Positions 16,076-24,321 of a stretch of DNA of 64,000 nucleotides are shown here, piece by piece. A program made the translations under genes and the position numbers. The notes beneath the pieces were generated by a model. The model saw only the letters and a list, made by a program, of their open reading frames with translations. It ran no database searches and was not told where the DNA came from. The DNA comes from Flavobacteriaceae bacterium YJPT1-3 (GTDB taxonomy: Bacteria > Bacteroidota > Bacteroidia > Flavobacteriales > Flavobacteriaceae): contig CP123444.1 of the NCBI GenBank assembly GCA_029866965.1, positions 1,343,501 to 1,407,500 of the forward strand, in the 5' to 3' direction. Position 1 is the stretch's first letter. Each line of letters starts with the position of its first letter.

Positions 16076-16476
16076 ACAAAGAAAAGTTACTCCAGGAAAT
16101 CGATTTTAAGGCGGTGCGCTCCAGTGGCCCCGGGGGTCAGCACGTCAATAAAACAGCTTCAAAAGTGATTTTGAATTGGAATCTGGAGGACTCAAAAGCT
16201 TTTGAAGAGCATGAATTGGATCGCTTACGCGAACGACTGGCCTCACGATTAACCCAAGACGGCGTGTTAATCCTGTCAATGGGGCAATCACGCAGTCAGC
16301 ATAAAAACAAAGCCTCGGTTACAGAACGCTTTTTCCATATGTTGAGTACCGCACTCAAAAAAAGACAAAAGCGAAAGAAAACAACGGTCCCCTGGAAATC
16401 CAAACGCAAACGCCTTCGCAATAAAAAACACCGGTCTGAAAAAAAAGCGTTGCGCAAACCTCCCAGGTTGGATTGA
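16072..16476 (+). CDS. arfB: Alternative ribosome-rescue factor ArfB (peptidyl-tRNA hydrolase)
   Basis: A 134-residue protein with the class I release factor motif SSGPGGQHVNKTASKV near residues 17-32, where GGQ drives ester hydrolysis, and a strongly basic C-terminal tail (residues about 100-134, KKRQKRKKTT to KKALRKPP) that enters the empty mRNA channel. ArfB frees stalled ribosomes without a stop codon. It lacks the codon-recognition domains of RF1 and RF2, as expected. The GTG start overlaps the DUF4301 stop. Confidence 0.93.
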   Translation: MNKEKLLQEIDFKAVRSSGPGGQHVNKTASKVILNWNLEDSKAFEEHELDRLRERLASRLTQDGVLILSMGQSRSQHKNKASVTERFFHMLSTALKKRQKRKKTTVPWKSKRKRLRNKKHRSEKKALRKPPRLD

Positions 16477-16685
16477 TCGCAGAGAAAGGTGAGGCTTTAT
16501 TCCACACTTAAACTGTAGACGTATACACTGATCTACAGTAGTTTAGCATTAAGAAAGATTTAACGTATCTCCTAAATCCCTGATAGCTTGTGCCTTGTTC
16601 AAGCCTCGCGATCAATAATCCTATTTGGTACGATTATGACTACATAATCATCACAAACATGAACTATAATTTAAAAATGATGAAC

Positions 16686-17018
16686 ATGAAACGATTGATA
16701 ATAGCAACCCTAACTTTAGGAACCTTTTTTGCCTCCACACCTACCCTAACTGCTCAGGAAGAAATTGCTGAAGCACAAGTAGAACTCCAAGCTCCGGCAG
16801 TGAGTGATTTTGTCAAAATTGATATAGCCGATCTTCCGGAAGCGGTAACTGCTGCAGTTGCAGCAGATTTCGCTGAGTCTGAGATTAAGGAAGCTTATGT
16901 GAATGAAAAAGCCAATTATAAGTTGGTCCTTACAAAAGCAGACGAAGACGATCAAACAGTCTATGCGACCAAAGAGGGAGAATGGATTGATGAAGCTGAC
17001 GCTTCTCCGGAACAGTAA
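16686..17018 (+). CDS. Small secreted protein, copy A of a tandem pair
   Basis: A 110-residue protein (from ATG 16686; in-frame ATGs at 16659, 16677 and 16680 are alternatives) with signal peptide MKRLIIATLTLGTFFASTP and a mature part containing DIADLPEAVTAAVAADFAES, YKLVLTKAD, TVYATKEGEWIDE. The same blocks occur in order in the next gene, so the two are tandem paralogues. The pattern resembles short periplasmic PepSY-like or DUF2874-type proteins, but I do not claim a function. The mature protein is very acidic. Confidence 0.72.
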   Translation: MKRLIIATLTLGTFFASTPTLTAQEEIAEAQVELQAPAVSDFVKIDIADLPEAVTAAVAADFAESEIKEAYVNEKANYKLVLTKADEDDQTVYATKEGEWIDEADASPEQ

Positions 17019-17033
17019 TTAAGTAGTACTGCA

Positions 17034-17363
17034 ATGAATAGGACAAGTAAAATAGCATTCATTGGACTGTTGGGTGTAAGCACCCTGGGGATGGCGCAAG
17101 TGGAGAAAGTGGAAAATGCGGAAGTAGATACAGCACCTACGGTAACTTCTTTAGCGGAATACTCCCAGATCGACCGCGCCAAACTACCCCAGGCCGTCAA
17201 AGAGGCAGTGGCTGATGCCTATGCAGAAATGACCATTGCCCAAGCCTTTAAGACACCGGCAGACAGCTACAAGATCGTCTTGGTAGCACAGGATCAACGC
17301 TCCACAAAAACCGTTTATGCAACCGCTGACGGCAAGTGGATAAAAGAAGATGATGGACAGTAA
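17034..17363 (+). CDS. Small secreted protein, copy B of a tandem pair
   Basis: A 109-residue protein with signal peptide MNRTSKIAFIGLLGVSTLGMAQ and mature blocks IDRAKLPQAVKEAVADAYAE, SYKIVLVAQD, KTVYATADGKWIKEDDGQ, aligning block by block with copy A at 16686-17018. It starts 15 bases after copy A and ends before a strong terminator, so the pair forms a two-gene operon. The conserved ends (VYAT-x2-G-x-WI) suggest one fold. Function unknown. Confidence 0.72.
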   Translation: MNRTSKIAFIGLLGVSTLGMAQVEKVENAEVDTAPTVTSLAEYSQIDRAKLPQAVKEAVADAYAEMTIAQAFKTPADSYKIVLVAQDQRSTKTVYATADGKWIKEDDGQ

Positions 17364-17409
17364 TTGGTAAGTTTTGGAATGGTTAATTAACTTGTTAATT
17401 ATGGAAGAA

Positions 17410-17440
17410 GGGAGCCCTTGAACACGGCTCCCTTTTTTTT
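17410..17440 (+). terminator. Rho-independent terminator after the tandem pair
   Basis: GGGAGCC at 17410-17416 pairs with GGCTCCC at 17426-17432 and is followed by eight T residues at 17433-17440. Confidence 0.93.
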
Positions 17441-17490
17441 GTAAAATTTTCTGTTCTTTTGACAATGGAAAGGGTAACTTCTTCGTTCTA

Positions 17491-18876
17491 ATGAGCACTA
17501 TGCCGAAAATACTTGTAGTTGAAGATGATGTAGCATTTTGTAAGATGCTATCGACCTTTTTGGAAAAAAAAGACCATGAGGTAAAGGCTGCATTTACTAC
17601 ACGGGAAGCCTTCCAACAACTGCAAAATGATACTTTCGATGTGGTGCTTTCTGATATGCGTCTTCCGGATGGAGACGGTCTGGAAATTCTCAATGAAACG
17701 AAGAAGGAAGGGAGAGCCACTCAAGTGATCATGATGACCGGATACGCCGAGGTCAATTTGGCCGTTAAAGCCATGAAATTGGGTGCTTTTGACTACATCT
17801 CCAAGCCCATTGTACCCGAGCAAATCCTGGAAAAGATCAAGAATGCCTTGGGTCAACCCGTAGCTCCGTTACGGAACACGACTTCGGTAGCGTCTACGAC
17901 AGCTAAACAGCAGACTGCATCTGTAGATGAAAGCAATACACAAGAGGTAGAGTTCATTAAGGGAGTGAGCGACGCTTCTGCTCGACTCAATCAATACATT
18001 GATTTGGTAGCCCCGACGCCCATGTCGGTGCTTATTACCGGAGAGAGCGGGACCGGTAAGGAATACGTGGCCAAAAGCATACACCTCAAAAGCAAGCGCT
18101 CCGATCAGCCTTTTGTAGCGGTCGATTGTGGTGCCATACCCAAGGAGCTGGCCAACAGTGAATTCTTTGGTCATCTAAAGGGCTCTTTTACCGGAGCCAT
18201 CTCAGACAAGACCGGGCATTTTGTAGCGGCCAACAAGGGGACTATTTTTCTGGATGAAATTGGAAATTTAGATTACGCCCTTCAAGTACAGCTCTTGCGG
18301 GTGCTGCAAGAACGCAAAGTCAAACCGGTAGGAAGTAATACGGAGATCGAAGTCGATATTCGAATCGTGACCGCAACCAATGAAAACCTTCAAAAGGCGG
18401 TTGATCGCGGAGATTTTAGAGAGGACCTCTACCACCGATTGAATGAGTTTTCTATTCAAGTGCCAGCTCTGCGCGAGCGAGAAGAAGATCTTATGCTTTT
18501 TGCTCACCTTTTCTTAGACATGGCCAACAATCAGCTGAGTACTAAGGTAAGCGGATTCACTCCCAGTTGTGCTAACGCCTTAAAGAAGTACAGTTGGCCG
18601 GGAAACTTACGCGAACTCAAAAACAGTGTGCGAAGAGCGGTGCTTCTGGCTCAGGAGGGACAGATCGATACCAAGCATCTCGCGCCTCAACTCTTGGTTT
18701 CGGACGATCAAGCGCATACTAAAGACTATAGTTTGTTCAAAAACAAAAATGAACAGGAGCTTATTTTAGATGCCTTAGACCAGGCTCAGGGGAATAAGAG
18801 TAAGGCAGCCCGTATCTTAAACATCGATCGAAAGACCCTCTACAATAAACTAAAGCAGTACGACATCAAGCTGTAG
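17491..18876 (+). CDS. Sigma54-dependent response regulator, NtrC family
   Basis: A 461-residue protein with three domains. Residues 1-120 are a receiver domain, with phospho-acceptor Asp in DVVLSDMRLPDGDG and the Lys of YISKPIVPE. Residues about 145-380 are the AAA+ activator domain, with Walker A GESGTGKE, Walker B-like GTIFLDEIGNL, and the sigma54 contact loop, which reads GSFTGA rather than the usual GAFTGA. Residues about 435-461 are a Fis-type helix-turn-helix (NKSKAARILNIDRKTLYNKL). It should activate a sigma54 promoter when phosphorylated. Its 3' end overlaps the convergent hybrid kinase by 11 bases, a candidate partner. Confidence 0.94.
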   Translation: MSTMPKILVVEDDVAFCKMLSTFLEKKDHEVKAAFTTREAFQQLQNDTFDVVLSDMRLPDGDGLEILNETKKEGRATQVIMMTGYAEVNLAVKAMKLGAFDYISKPIVPEQILEKIKNALGQPVAPLRNTTSVASTTAKQQTASVDESNTQEVEFIKGVSDASARLNQYIDLVAPTPMSVLITGESGTGKEYVAKSIHLKSKRSDQPFVAVDCGAIPKELANSEFFGHLKGSFTGAISDKTGHFVAANKGTIFLDEIGNLDYALQVQLLRVLQERKVKPVGSNTEIEVDIRIVTATNENLQKAVDRGDFREDLYHRLNEFSIQVPALREREEDLMLFAHLFLDMANNQLSTKVSGFTPSCANALKKYSWPGNLRELKNSVRRAVLLAQEGQIDTKHLAPQLLVSDDQAHTKDYSLFKNKNEQELILDALDQAQGNKSKAARILNIDRKTLYNKLKQYDIKL

Positions 18877-21277
18877 TTCGTTCCTGCATTTCTTCCAATA
18901 CTTGTTCCATATGCTCGATTGCTTTGGTTGCCAGAGCTAATTTTTCTTGTTTGGTAGATCGGGAAGAAGTATCCTCAAGCAGCTCCAGCATGGGGATGAC
19001 TGCGTCCACTTTAAGCTGTCGCCACATGGGTAAGGCGCGATGAGCAACTCGAGCAAGAATCTCTTCATCTTCTGAAGCTATTGCTTGCTCCATTTCCTTG
19101 ATGTTTTGTTTGGAACCACTGACAAAGAGATTAATAATCGAATCGATGGACGATTGATCACCTAGCGCAAAAGCAGATAAATCTTCCAGAGAGTAAGAGC
19201 CATGTGAATGAGAAGCATCTGCATCAGCTATCTCCACATCGCTTTGTGGCAGCTCCAGACCCATGAAATCAGCAAGCACGCTGAGCAAGTCTTGAGGACT
19301 GTAGGGTTTTTTAAGGCTGTGATCGAAGCCTGAATCTAGGAGTTCTTGTTGGGTATATACCGTATTTCCGGATAGCGAAATCACCGGTATATGTTGAGTA
19401 GCCTCCTGTTGTCGCAATTGCTTGAGCAACTCAAAGCCATCCTGGCCGGGCATTTGTATGTCGGTCAATACCAGATCGTAATCGTTTTTCGTAAGCAGGC
19501 TCATTGCCGTAGTTACATCAACGGCCGTATCGTAGGCTACTGAAGCCTGACTGACCACTTCTTGAGCCAACTCCAATTGAAGCGGCTCGTCATCCACGAT
19601 CAGAACGCGCTTGTCCTTATGGATGGCATGCGGTTTTACCTTGTTTAGGGGTAGCTCAGCAGGTTTCATCGGAATGTGCACTGTAAAAATGCTCCCACTC
19701 CCCTGGGTACTTTCTACCTCGATGGAGCCTTTCAACAGATCGATCAACCGTTTGGAAATAGCAAGTCCTAAGCCGAAGCCGCCGTAGCGTTTTTCAATGT
19801 GAGTATCCGCTTGCGCGAATTCTTTAAAGATGGCTTTCCTCTTTTCCGGAGCGATTCCAATGCCAGTATCCACAACGCGCACTTCCAGCGTAGGTTCCTG
19901 AGCCTGGCTCAATCGGGCTTGAATGGTCACTGATCCTCGCTCGGTAAACTTATAGGCGTTACTGATGATATTGGTCAGGATTTGCTTAACGCGGAAAGGA
20001 TCGCTCTTAAAAGGAGCGTCCAGGGCATCATCGATCTCCGTGCGTACCTCCACTTGAGAATCAGAAGCACTCGGAATGGCCACCATCACGACATCCTGAA
20101 TAAGATTTTTGGGATTGAAGACGACGGATTCTATATGGATCTTTCCGGCTTCCAATTTGGAGAAATCCAAAAGATCATTAACCAGAATGAGCATATACTC
20201 CGACGATTTTTTGACATTTTGCAGATACGTTTCCTGCTTCCCATCTAAAGCGGTTTTCTCCAGAAGTTCTGAAAATCCGATCAGGGTATTCAAAGGAGAA
20301 CGCAGATCGTGGGTGATGGTGGCCATGAACTGCTCCCGGCTTTTAAGCAGGGTTTCCGCATACGACTTAGAAGCTTCCAGTTCTTTGCTGTAACGCTGGT
20401 TGCTACGAGCATCTCTGAATACCATAAATATAAAGGCTAAAGCCAAAAAGGCACTTGCCACTCCGGTCACTTTCAGGGTATCTGTGATGTCTTCAGCACG
20501 CTGTTCCAGTTGCTGCTCTCGGTTGGCTGAACTGGCCAGGGCTTCTTGCTCAAAAGTGGCCAAGAGATTCCTGATTTTCAAACTGATATTGCGATCGTTC
20601 TCCAGAAGACTGTTCTCCTTTTCGATCAAATTGGTTTCCATCCGCTTGCGACGGCGTTCGATACGGGCCAGGGTACGACGAACGGCTGCTGCCTGATTTT
20701 CAAGATCATTACCCTGCGGATTGTTGTCATTGCGGATGTAATCATTCCAGGCGACGATCACCCTTTTAACATAGGGATCTACATTTTGAACTTTAGGACT
20801 GTTTTCATAATCTTCAAAGTAGATGTCTTCCCTGATCAGATCGGCGACCGCTTGATCGTAGTAGTTCGTGGAATACTGCTCCTTGCGGAGATCGATCATC
20901 TCCCGCATATTTTCCATTTTTCGCGCAAGCAGAATATCCAGGGTATCTAATTGTTCCAATTGCTGGGGACTGTCTGAAAGGCGCTGCAACGAATCAATCT
21001 GAATACTGAGCGAATCGATCAGCTTTTGAAAGACTTTAAACTGCTCCTCGTCACCCGTGGCCGTGGCCGTTCGCCCTAAACTTTCAGCTTCATACAGATA
21101 GGTAAGTGCATTGCTGGTAAAGGTGAGTTTCTTATTGGTTTCCTGGATGCTGTCACCCGGATTGAAATAAGTCTTGAGTTTGGGATAGATGATATAGGCC
21201 GTGACGATAACTCCCAACGAAAGGAGGAAATAGCCAAGAACGACTTTAGCGGTGATCGAACTGCTGGGTGTACTCAT
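18866..21277 (-). CDS. Hybrid sensor histidine kinase with receiver and Hpt domains
   Basis: An 803-residue membrane kinase. A first membrane helix (about residues 10-31) is followed by a mostly helical periplasmic region with coiled coils, a second helix near 268-290, HisKA (ATITHDLRSPLNTLIGF, with the phosphorylated His), HATPase with the N, G1 and G2 boxes (DPFRVKQILTNIISNAYKF, VVDTGIGIAPEKR, FGLGLAISKRL), a receiver domain with Asp in VLTDIQMPGQDG, and a C-terminal Hpt domain (VAHRALPMWRQL). This is a complete phosphorelay from His to Asp to His. The convergent NtrC-type regulator could be the final acceptor. No ligand-binding fold is recognised in the sensor region. Confidence 0.93.
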   Translation of the reverse strand: MSTPSSSITAKVVLGYFLLSLGVIVTAYIIYPKLKTYFNPGDSIQETNKKLTFTSNALTYLYEAESLGRTATATGDEEQFKVFQKLIDSLSIQIDSLQRLSDSPQQLEQLDTLDILLARKMENMREMIDLRKEQYSTNYYDQAVADLIREDIYFEDYENSPKVQNVDPYVKRVIVAWNDYIRNDNNPQGNDLENQAAAVRRTLARIERRRKRMETNLIEKENSLLENDRNISLKIRNLLATFEQEALASSANREQQLEQRAEDITDTLKVTGVASAFLALAFIFMVFRDARSNQRYSKELEASKSYAETLLKSREQFMATITHDLRSPLNTLIGFSELLEKTALDGKQETYLQNVKKSSEYMLILVNDLLDFSKLEAGKIHIESVVFNPKNLIQDVVMVAIPSASDSQVEVRTEIDDALDAPFKSDPFRVKQILTNIISNAYKFTERGSVTIQARLSQAQEPTLEVRVVDTGIGIAPEKRKAIFKEFAQADTHIEKRYGGFGLGLAISKRLIDLLKGSIEVESTQGSGSIFTVHIPMKPAELPLNKVKPHAIHKDKRVLIVDDEPLQLELAQEVVSQASVAYDTAVDVTTAMSLLTKNDYDLVLTDIQMPGQDGFELLKQLRQQEATQHIPVISLSGNTVYTQQELLDSGFDHSLKKPYSPQDLLSVLADFMGLELPQSDVEIADADASHSHGSYSLEDLSAFALGDQSSIDSIINLFVSGSKQNIKEMEQAIASEDEEILARVAHRALPMWRQLKVDAVIPMLELLEDTSSRSTKQEKLALATKAIEHMEQVLEEMQERTTA

Positions 21278-21324
21278 GTCTTTTTCAACAGGACATTAAA
21301 GATACAATTAATAAAAAAATGATG

Positions 21325-21332
21325 TAGCTTTG
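21325..21332 (+). promoter_or_regulatory. -7 promoter box (TAGCTTTG) ahead of the TPP riboswitch
   Basis: TAGCTTTG matches TAnnTTTG. A start about 4-6 bases downstream would put the 5' end of the RNA right at the first stem of the aptamer (21338). Confidence 0.7.
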
Positions 21333-21337
21333 TCCCA

Positions 21338-21447
21338 TCTCAAAGGGGTGCCGATTTCTAGATACTATAGAATAAGCTGAGATTATACCCGTAGAACCTG
21401 GAACAGGTAATGCTGTTTAGGAAAAAAAGCATAGGCTTTTTATGAGA
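21338..21447 (+). promoter_or_regulatory. Thiamine pyrophosphate (TPP) riboswitch
   Basis: The conserved TPP aptamer parts occur in order: closing stem TCTCA (21338-21342) with TGAGA (21443-21447), GGGGTGCC (21345-21352), CTGAGAT (21377-21383), ATACCC (21385-21390), GAACCTG-GAACAGGTAATGCTG (about 21394-21415) and a GTTTAGGA block before the 3' stem. A possible expression platform is AAAAAGC-ATAG-GCTTTTT at 21424-21441, a short hairpin with a T tract in its stem that shares bases with the 3' aptamer. It precedes the TonB-dependent receptor by about 97 bases. TPP binding would be expected to lower expression, as in other THI-element genes. Confidence 0.93.
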
Positions 21448-21543
21448 GGCGATCTGTTCCTAATGCTCAGGAATCGCACTTCCCACTACGGTTATTGTAA
21501 TCCATTAGAATAATTACTCCTTTTATTCGTAACCTAAGATCGA

Positions 21544-23718
21544 ATGAAATATTCACTGACCGTTGTTGCCCTATTTTTAACTTTTGGGATCTACGCCCAG
21601 CAAACACCAAAAGACAGTATCTCTGCAGAACAATTGGATGAAGTGCTCGTGCGGGCCGTTCGGGTAGATGCTGATTCACCAATCACCCACTCTAACCTGG
21701 ATGCAGAAGATCTGGAAGACCGAAACCTGGGTCAGGACATCCCTATATTGCTGAATTATTTACCCAATGTGGTGACTACCTCAGATGCGGGTGCCGGTGT
21801 GGGTTATACCGGAATTCGGGTGCGGGGTAGCGATGCTTCCCGCGTTAATGTGACCCTGAACGGCATTCCCTATAACGATGCGGAAAGTCAGGGGACTTTC
21901 TGGGTAAATATGCCCGATTTTTCTTCTTCGGTGGAAAGTTTACAATTACAACGCGGGGTGGGTACTTCAGTCAACGGTTCGGGAGCTTTTGGGGCCAGTT
22001 TGAACATTCTGACCGATGAGGTCCGTCAACAAGCCTACGGGGAACTGTCTGGCTCTGTGGGGTCTTTCAATACCTATCGCTATCATGCCAAATTCAGTAC
22101 CGGCTTGATGGAAAACGGATTTGAGTTCGCGGGTCGTCTGTCTCAAATACAATCTGATGGCTACATTGATCGGGCCAGCTCTGACCTCAATTCGTATTTC
22201 TTTCAGGCCGCCTATAAAGATGAAAACACCTTGATCAAAGCGATCACTTTCGCCGGTCACGAACTGACCTATCAGGCCTATTTCGGAATCGATGCGGAAA
22301 CCCTGGAAACCGACCGTACCTTCAATCCAGCGGGTTTATATACGGATGAGGACGGCAATGTACAGTTTTACGACAATGAGGTAGACGACTACCGTCAGGA
22401 CCACTACCAGTTGCATTGGAATCAGCGCTTTTCCAATCGCTGGTCCAGCAACCTGTCTTTAAATTACACCTACGGTCGCGGATTCTTTGAGCAATATCGG
22501 GAGGACGAGGACTTTGCGGATTACGATCTGGAACCCATCACCTTAGGTATGGAAACCATCAATACTACCGATCTGATCAGGCGTCGCTGGCTGGATAATG
22601 ACTATTATGTCATCAGTGGTAATCTCAATTACAAGGATACTGCCTGGGATGTTACCGGAGGATTGTTTTACAGCACTTATACCGGAGATCATTTTGGCGA
22701 GATCATTTGGGCACGCTATGCCTCAAACTCAGAGATCAGAGAACGCTATTACGAGGGGGTAGGCGATAAAAATGAATTTTCCGCTTTCGCGAAAGCGACC
22801 TTCCGCCTGAACGAGAACTGGAGTTTTTACGGAGACCTGCAGGGCCGATTTATTACTTATACTACGGACGGTTTGACGTCTGATCGGGTACCTCTGGAAG
22901 TAGATGAAGATTTTGCCTTCTTCAATCCTAAAGCCGGGGTGACCTATACCTTAGATGCTCAAAATCAGTTTTATGCTTCCTACGCCCGAGCCAATCGGGA
23001 GCCCAATCGCAATGATTTTGAAAATGGCTCACCCAGACCGGAGCAGTTGAATGACTACGAATTGGGATGGCGTTACCAGCAGAACAAAACCGCCTTTACG
23101 GCTAATCTGTATTATATGCAGTATAAAGATCAGTTAGTGCTTACCGGAGCTATTGACGATGTGGGCGCTCCCTTGCGGACGAACAGTGGGGAGAGCTATC
23201 GATTGGGGCTTGAGCTTACGGCCGATGTGCCACTGGGCAATCAATTTCGATGGATGCCCAACCTGGCTTTGAGCACCAATAAGAACAAAGATTTCTTTTT
23301 TGAGCGAGACGGAGTGTTGACCAATTTGGGAAATACGAATATTTCCTATTCGCCGGAAGTGGTAGCCGGCAGCATGCTGATCTACCAACCGTTTTCGGGC
23401 TTTCAGGTGGGTCTTCTGTCCAAATTCGTAGGAGAGCAGTATTTAGGGAATATCGACAGTCCGAATTCTATATTGGATTCCTTTTTTGTGAACGACCTCA
23501 ATGTGAGTTACGAATGGAAGACAGCACCCTTTGTCGAGCGGATACTGTTTACGGGCTTGATCAATAATATATTTGACGAGCAGTACGTCTCCAATGGGTA
23601 TTTCTTCACTTTTGACGATGATTTTTCCGTGCCGGGAGAAGTGACTACCGTTGAGGGTGCGGGCTATTATCCGCAGGCAGGCATCAACTTTTTAGTGGGA
23701 GCTACGATCAGTTTTTAA
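21544..23718 (+). CDS. TonB-dependent outer membrane receptor, TPP-riboswitch controlled
   Basis: A 724-residue protein with a signal peptide ending near GIYAQ, a plug domain (about 45-160, with NVVTTSDAGAGVGYTGIRVRGSDASRVNVTLNGIPYND and LQRGVGTSVNGSGAFGASLNI) and a 22-strand-type beta barrel whose last strand ends INFLVGATISF with terminal Phe. There is no N-terminal carboxypeptidase-like domain and no SusD partner, which argues against glycan uptake. The upstream TPP riboswitch marks it as a thiamine or thiamine-precursor receptor. An exact palindrome copy at 22783-22796 encodes AFAKA between barrel strands. Its 3' end overlaps the convergent lipoprotein gene by 4 bases. Confidence 0.94.
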   Translation: MKYSLTVVALFLTFGIYAQQTPKDSISAEQLDEVLVRAVRVDADSPITHSNLDAEDLEDRNLGQDIPILLNYLPNVVTTSDAGAGVGYTGIRVRGSDASRVNVTLNGIPYNDAESQGTFWVNMPDFSSSVESLQLQRGVGTSVNGSGAFGASLNILTDEVRQQAYGELSGSVGSFNTYRYHAKFSTGLMENGFEFAGRLSQIQSDGYIDRASSDLNSYFFQAAYKDENTLIKAITFAGHELTYQAYFGIDAETLETDRTFNPAGLYTDEDGNVQFYDNEVDDYRQDHYQLHWNQRFSNRWSSNLSLNYTYGRGFFEQYREDEDFADYDLEPITLGMETINTTDLIRRRWLDNDYYVISGNLNYKDTAWDVTGGLFYSTYTGDHFGEIIWARYASNSEIRERYYEGVGDKNEFSAFAKATFRLNENWSFYGDLQGRFITYTTDGLTSDRVPLEVDEDFAFFNPKAGVTYTLDAQNQFYASYARANREPNRNDFENGSPRPEQLNDYELGWRYQQNKTAFTANLYYMQYKDQLVLTGAIDDVGAPLRTNSGESYRLGLELTADVPLGNQFRWMPNLALSTNKNKDFFFERDGVLTNLGNTNISYSPEVVAGSMLIYQPFSGFQVGLLSKFVGEQYLGNIDSPNSILDSFFVNDLNVSYEWKTAPFVERILFTGLINNIFDEQYVSNGYFFTFDDDFSVPGEVTTVEGAGYYPQAGINFLVGATISF
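22783..22796. repeat. Palindrome GCTTTCGCGAAAGC, exact copy (16-mer)
   Basis: Exact 16-mer at 22782-22797 inside the TonB receptor gene, encoding AFAKA (gct ttc gcg aaa gcg). Confidence 0.95.
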
Positions 23719-24143
23719 TTGGAAATTGTAATGATATTTCCATTTTGAGTAGCTCGATATTGCAATAGGGGATATTGCAGACTGCCATCCGAAACAGCCT
23801 GACCGGTAACCAGATTGTACCTATTGGCTTCTTCGCAGCCACAGGTCGCCTCAATGCCATTGATCGTCAGGGTAGAGCAAGTGTTGGGTACATGATTCGG
23901 GTCACTGGCGTCCCAGGCCAGAAACCCAGATCCGGTATTGATCACGATCACGCCTCGGTTCCCTAGATTTGGGAGGTAGACCGAATTACTGGGAAATTGC
24001 AGATCACTGTACTGCGGCAGGTTAGTATTGAGGCTAAAGTTGAAATTGAGATCCAGCAAAAACGGATTTCGACGCCTGCCTTCATCATCCGCACTACAGG
24101 ATAGGATTAAAACACCTAATACGGCGATTGTGAATTTCTTCAT
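23715..24143 (-). CDS. Lipoprotein with a degenerate Rieske-like region
   Basis: A 142-residue lipoprotein starting at ATG 24143: MKKFTIAVLGVLILSC, with lipidated Cys at residue 16. A longer upstream frame to 24218 is open but lacks a signal sequence. The mature part has RGVIVINTGSGFLAWDASDPNH and CSTLTINGIEATCGCEE followed by YNLVTGQAVSDGS, which resembles small Flavobacteriaceae proteins with a Rieske-type fold. The Cys-x-His and Cys-x2-His ligand pairs of a true 2Fe-2S Rieske centre are not intact (an Asp stands where WEAxCPNH is usual), so no cluster is expected. Function unknown; its 3' end overlaps the TonB receptor gene. Confidence 0.72.
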   Translation of the reverse strand: MKKFTIAVLGVLILSCSADDEGRRRNPFLLDLNFNFSLNTNLPQYSDLQFPSNSVYLPNLGNRGVIVINTGSGFLAWDASDPNHVPNTCSTLTINGIEATCGCEEANRYNLVTGQAVSDGSLQYPLLQYRATQNGNIITISN

Positions 24144-24201
24144 GAACGAGGATCTAAATTGAGTTTCCTTTAGCAAGTAAACACAGAAATCTAATAATTC
24201 G

Positions 24202-24209
24202 TATATTTG
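24202..24209 (+). promoter_or_regulatory. -7 promoter box for greA (TATATTTG)
   Basis: TATATTTG matches TAnnTTTG and lies 112 bases before the greA ATG, implying a leader of about 107 bases containing the hairpin at 24217-24240. Confidence 0.6.
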
Positions 24210-24216
24210 AGAATAC

Positions 24217-24240
24217 AAATCCCGTGCAAATGGGATTTTT
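24217..24240 (+). terminator. Terminator-like hairpin in the greA leader
   Basis: AAATCCC at 24217-24223 pairs with GGGATTT at 24232-24238, followed by more T residues. It sits between the greA promoter box and the greA start. The gene upstream on the left is transcribed away from it, so it can only affect greA transcripts. Confidence 0.6.
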
Positions 24241-24321
24241 GCGTTTGATAACGCTAAGGTACTATCCCTAAACCAATAATTACAAATAAGTAGCGCTCTT
24301 CAGGCGCCTAAAAATATAACC

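Noticed and set aside
16512-16539. Inverted repeat ACTGTAGA-N12-TCTACAGT before the tandem secreted genes
   Set aside because: No known operator or RNA family is recognised, and it has no T run; I could not support a role.
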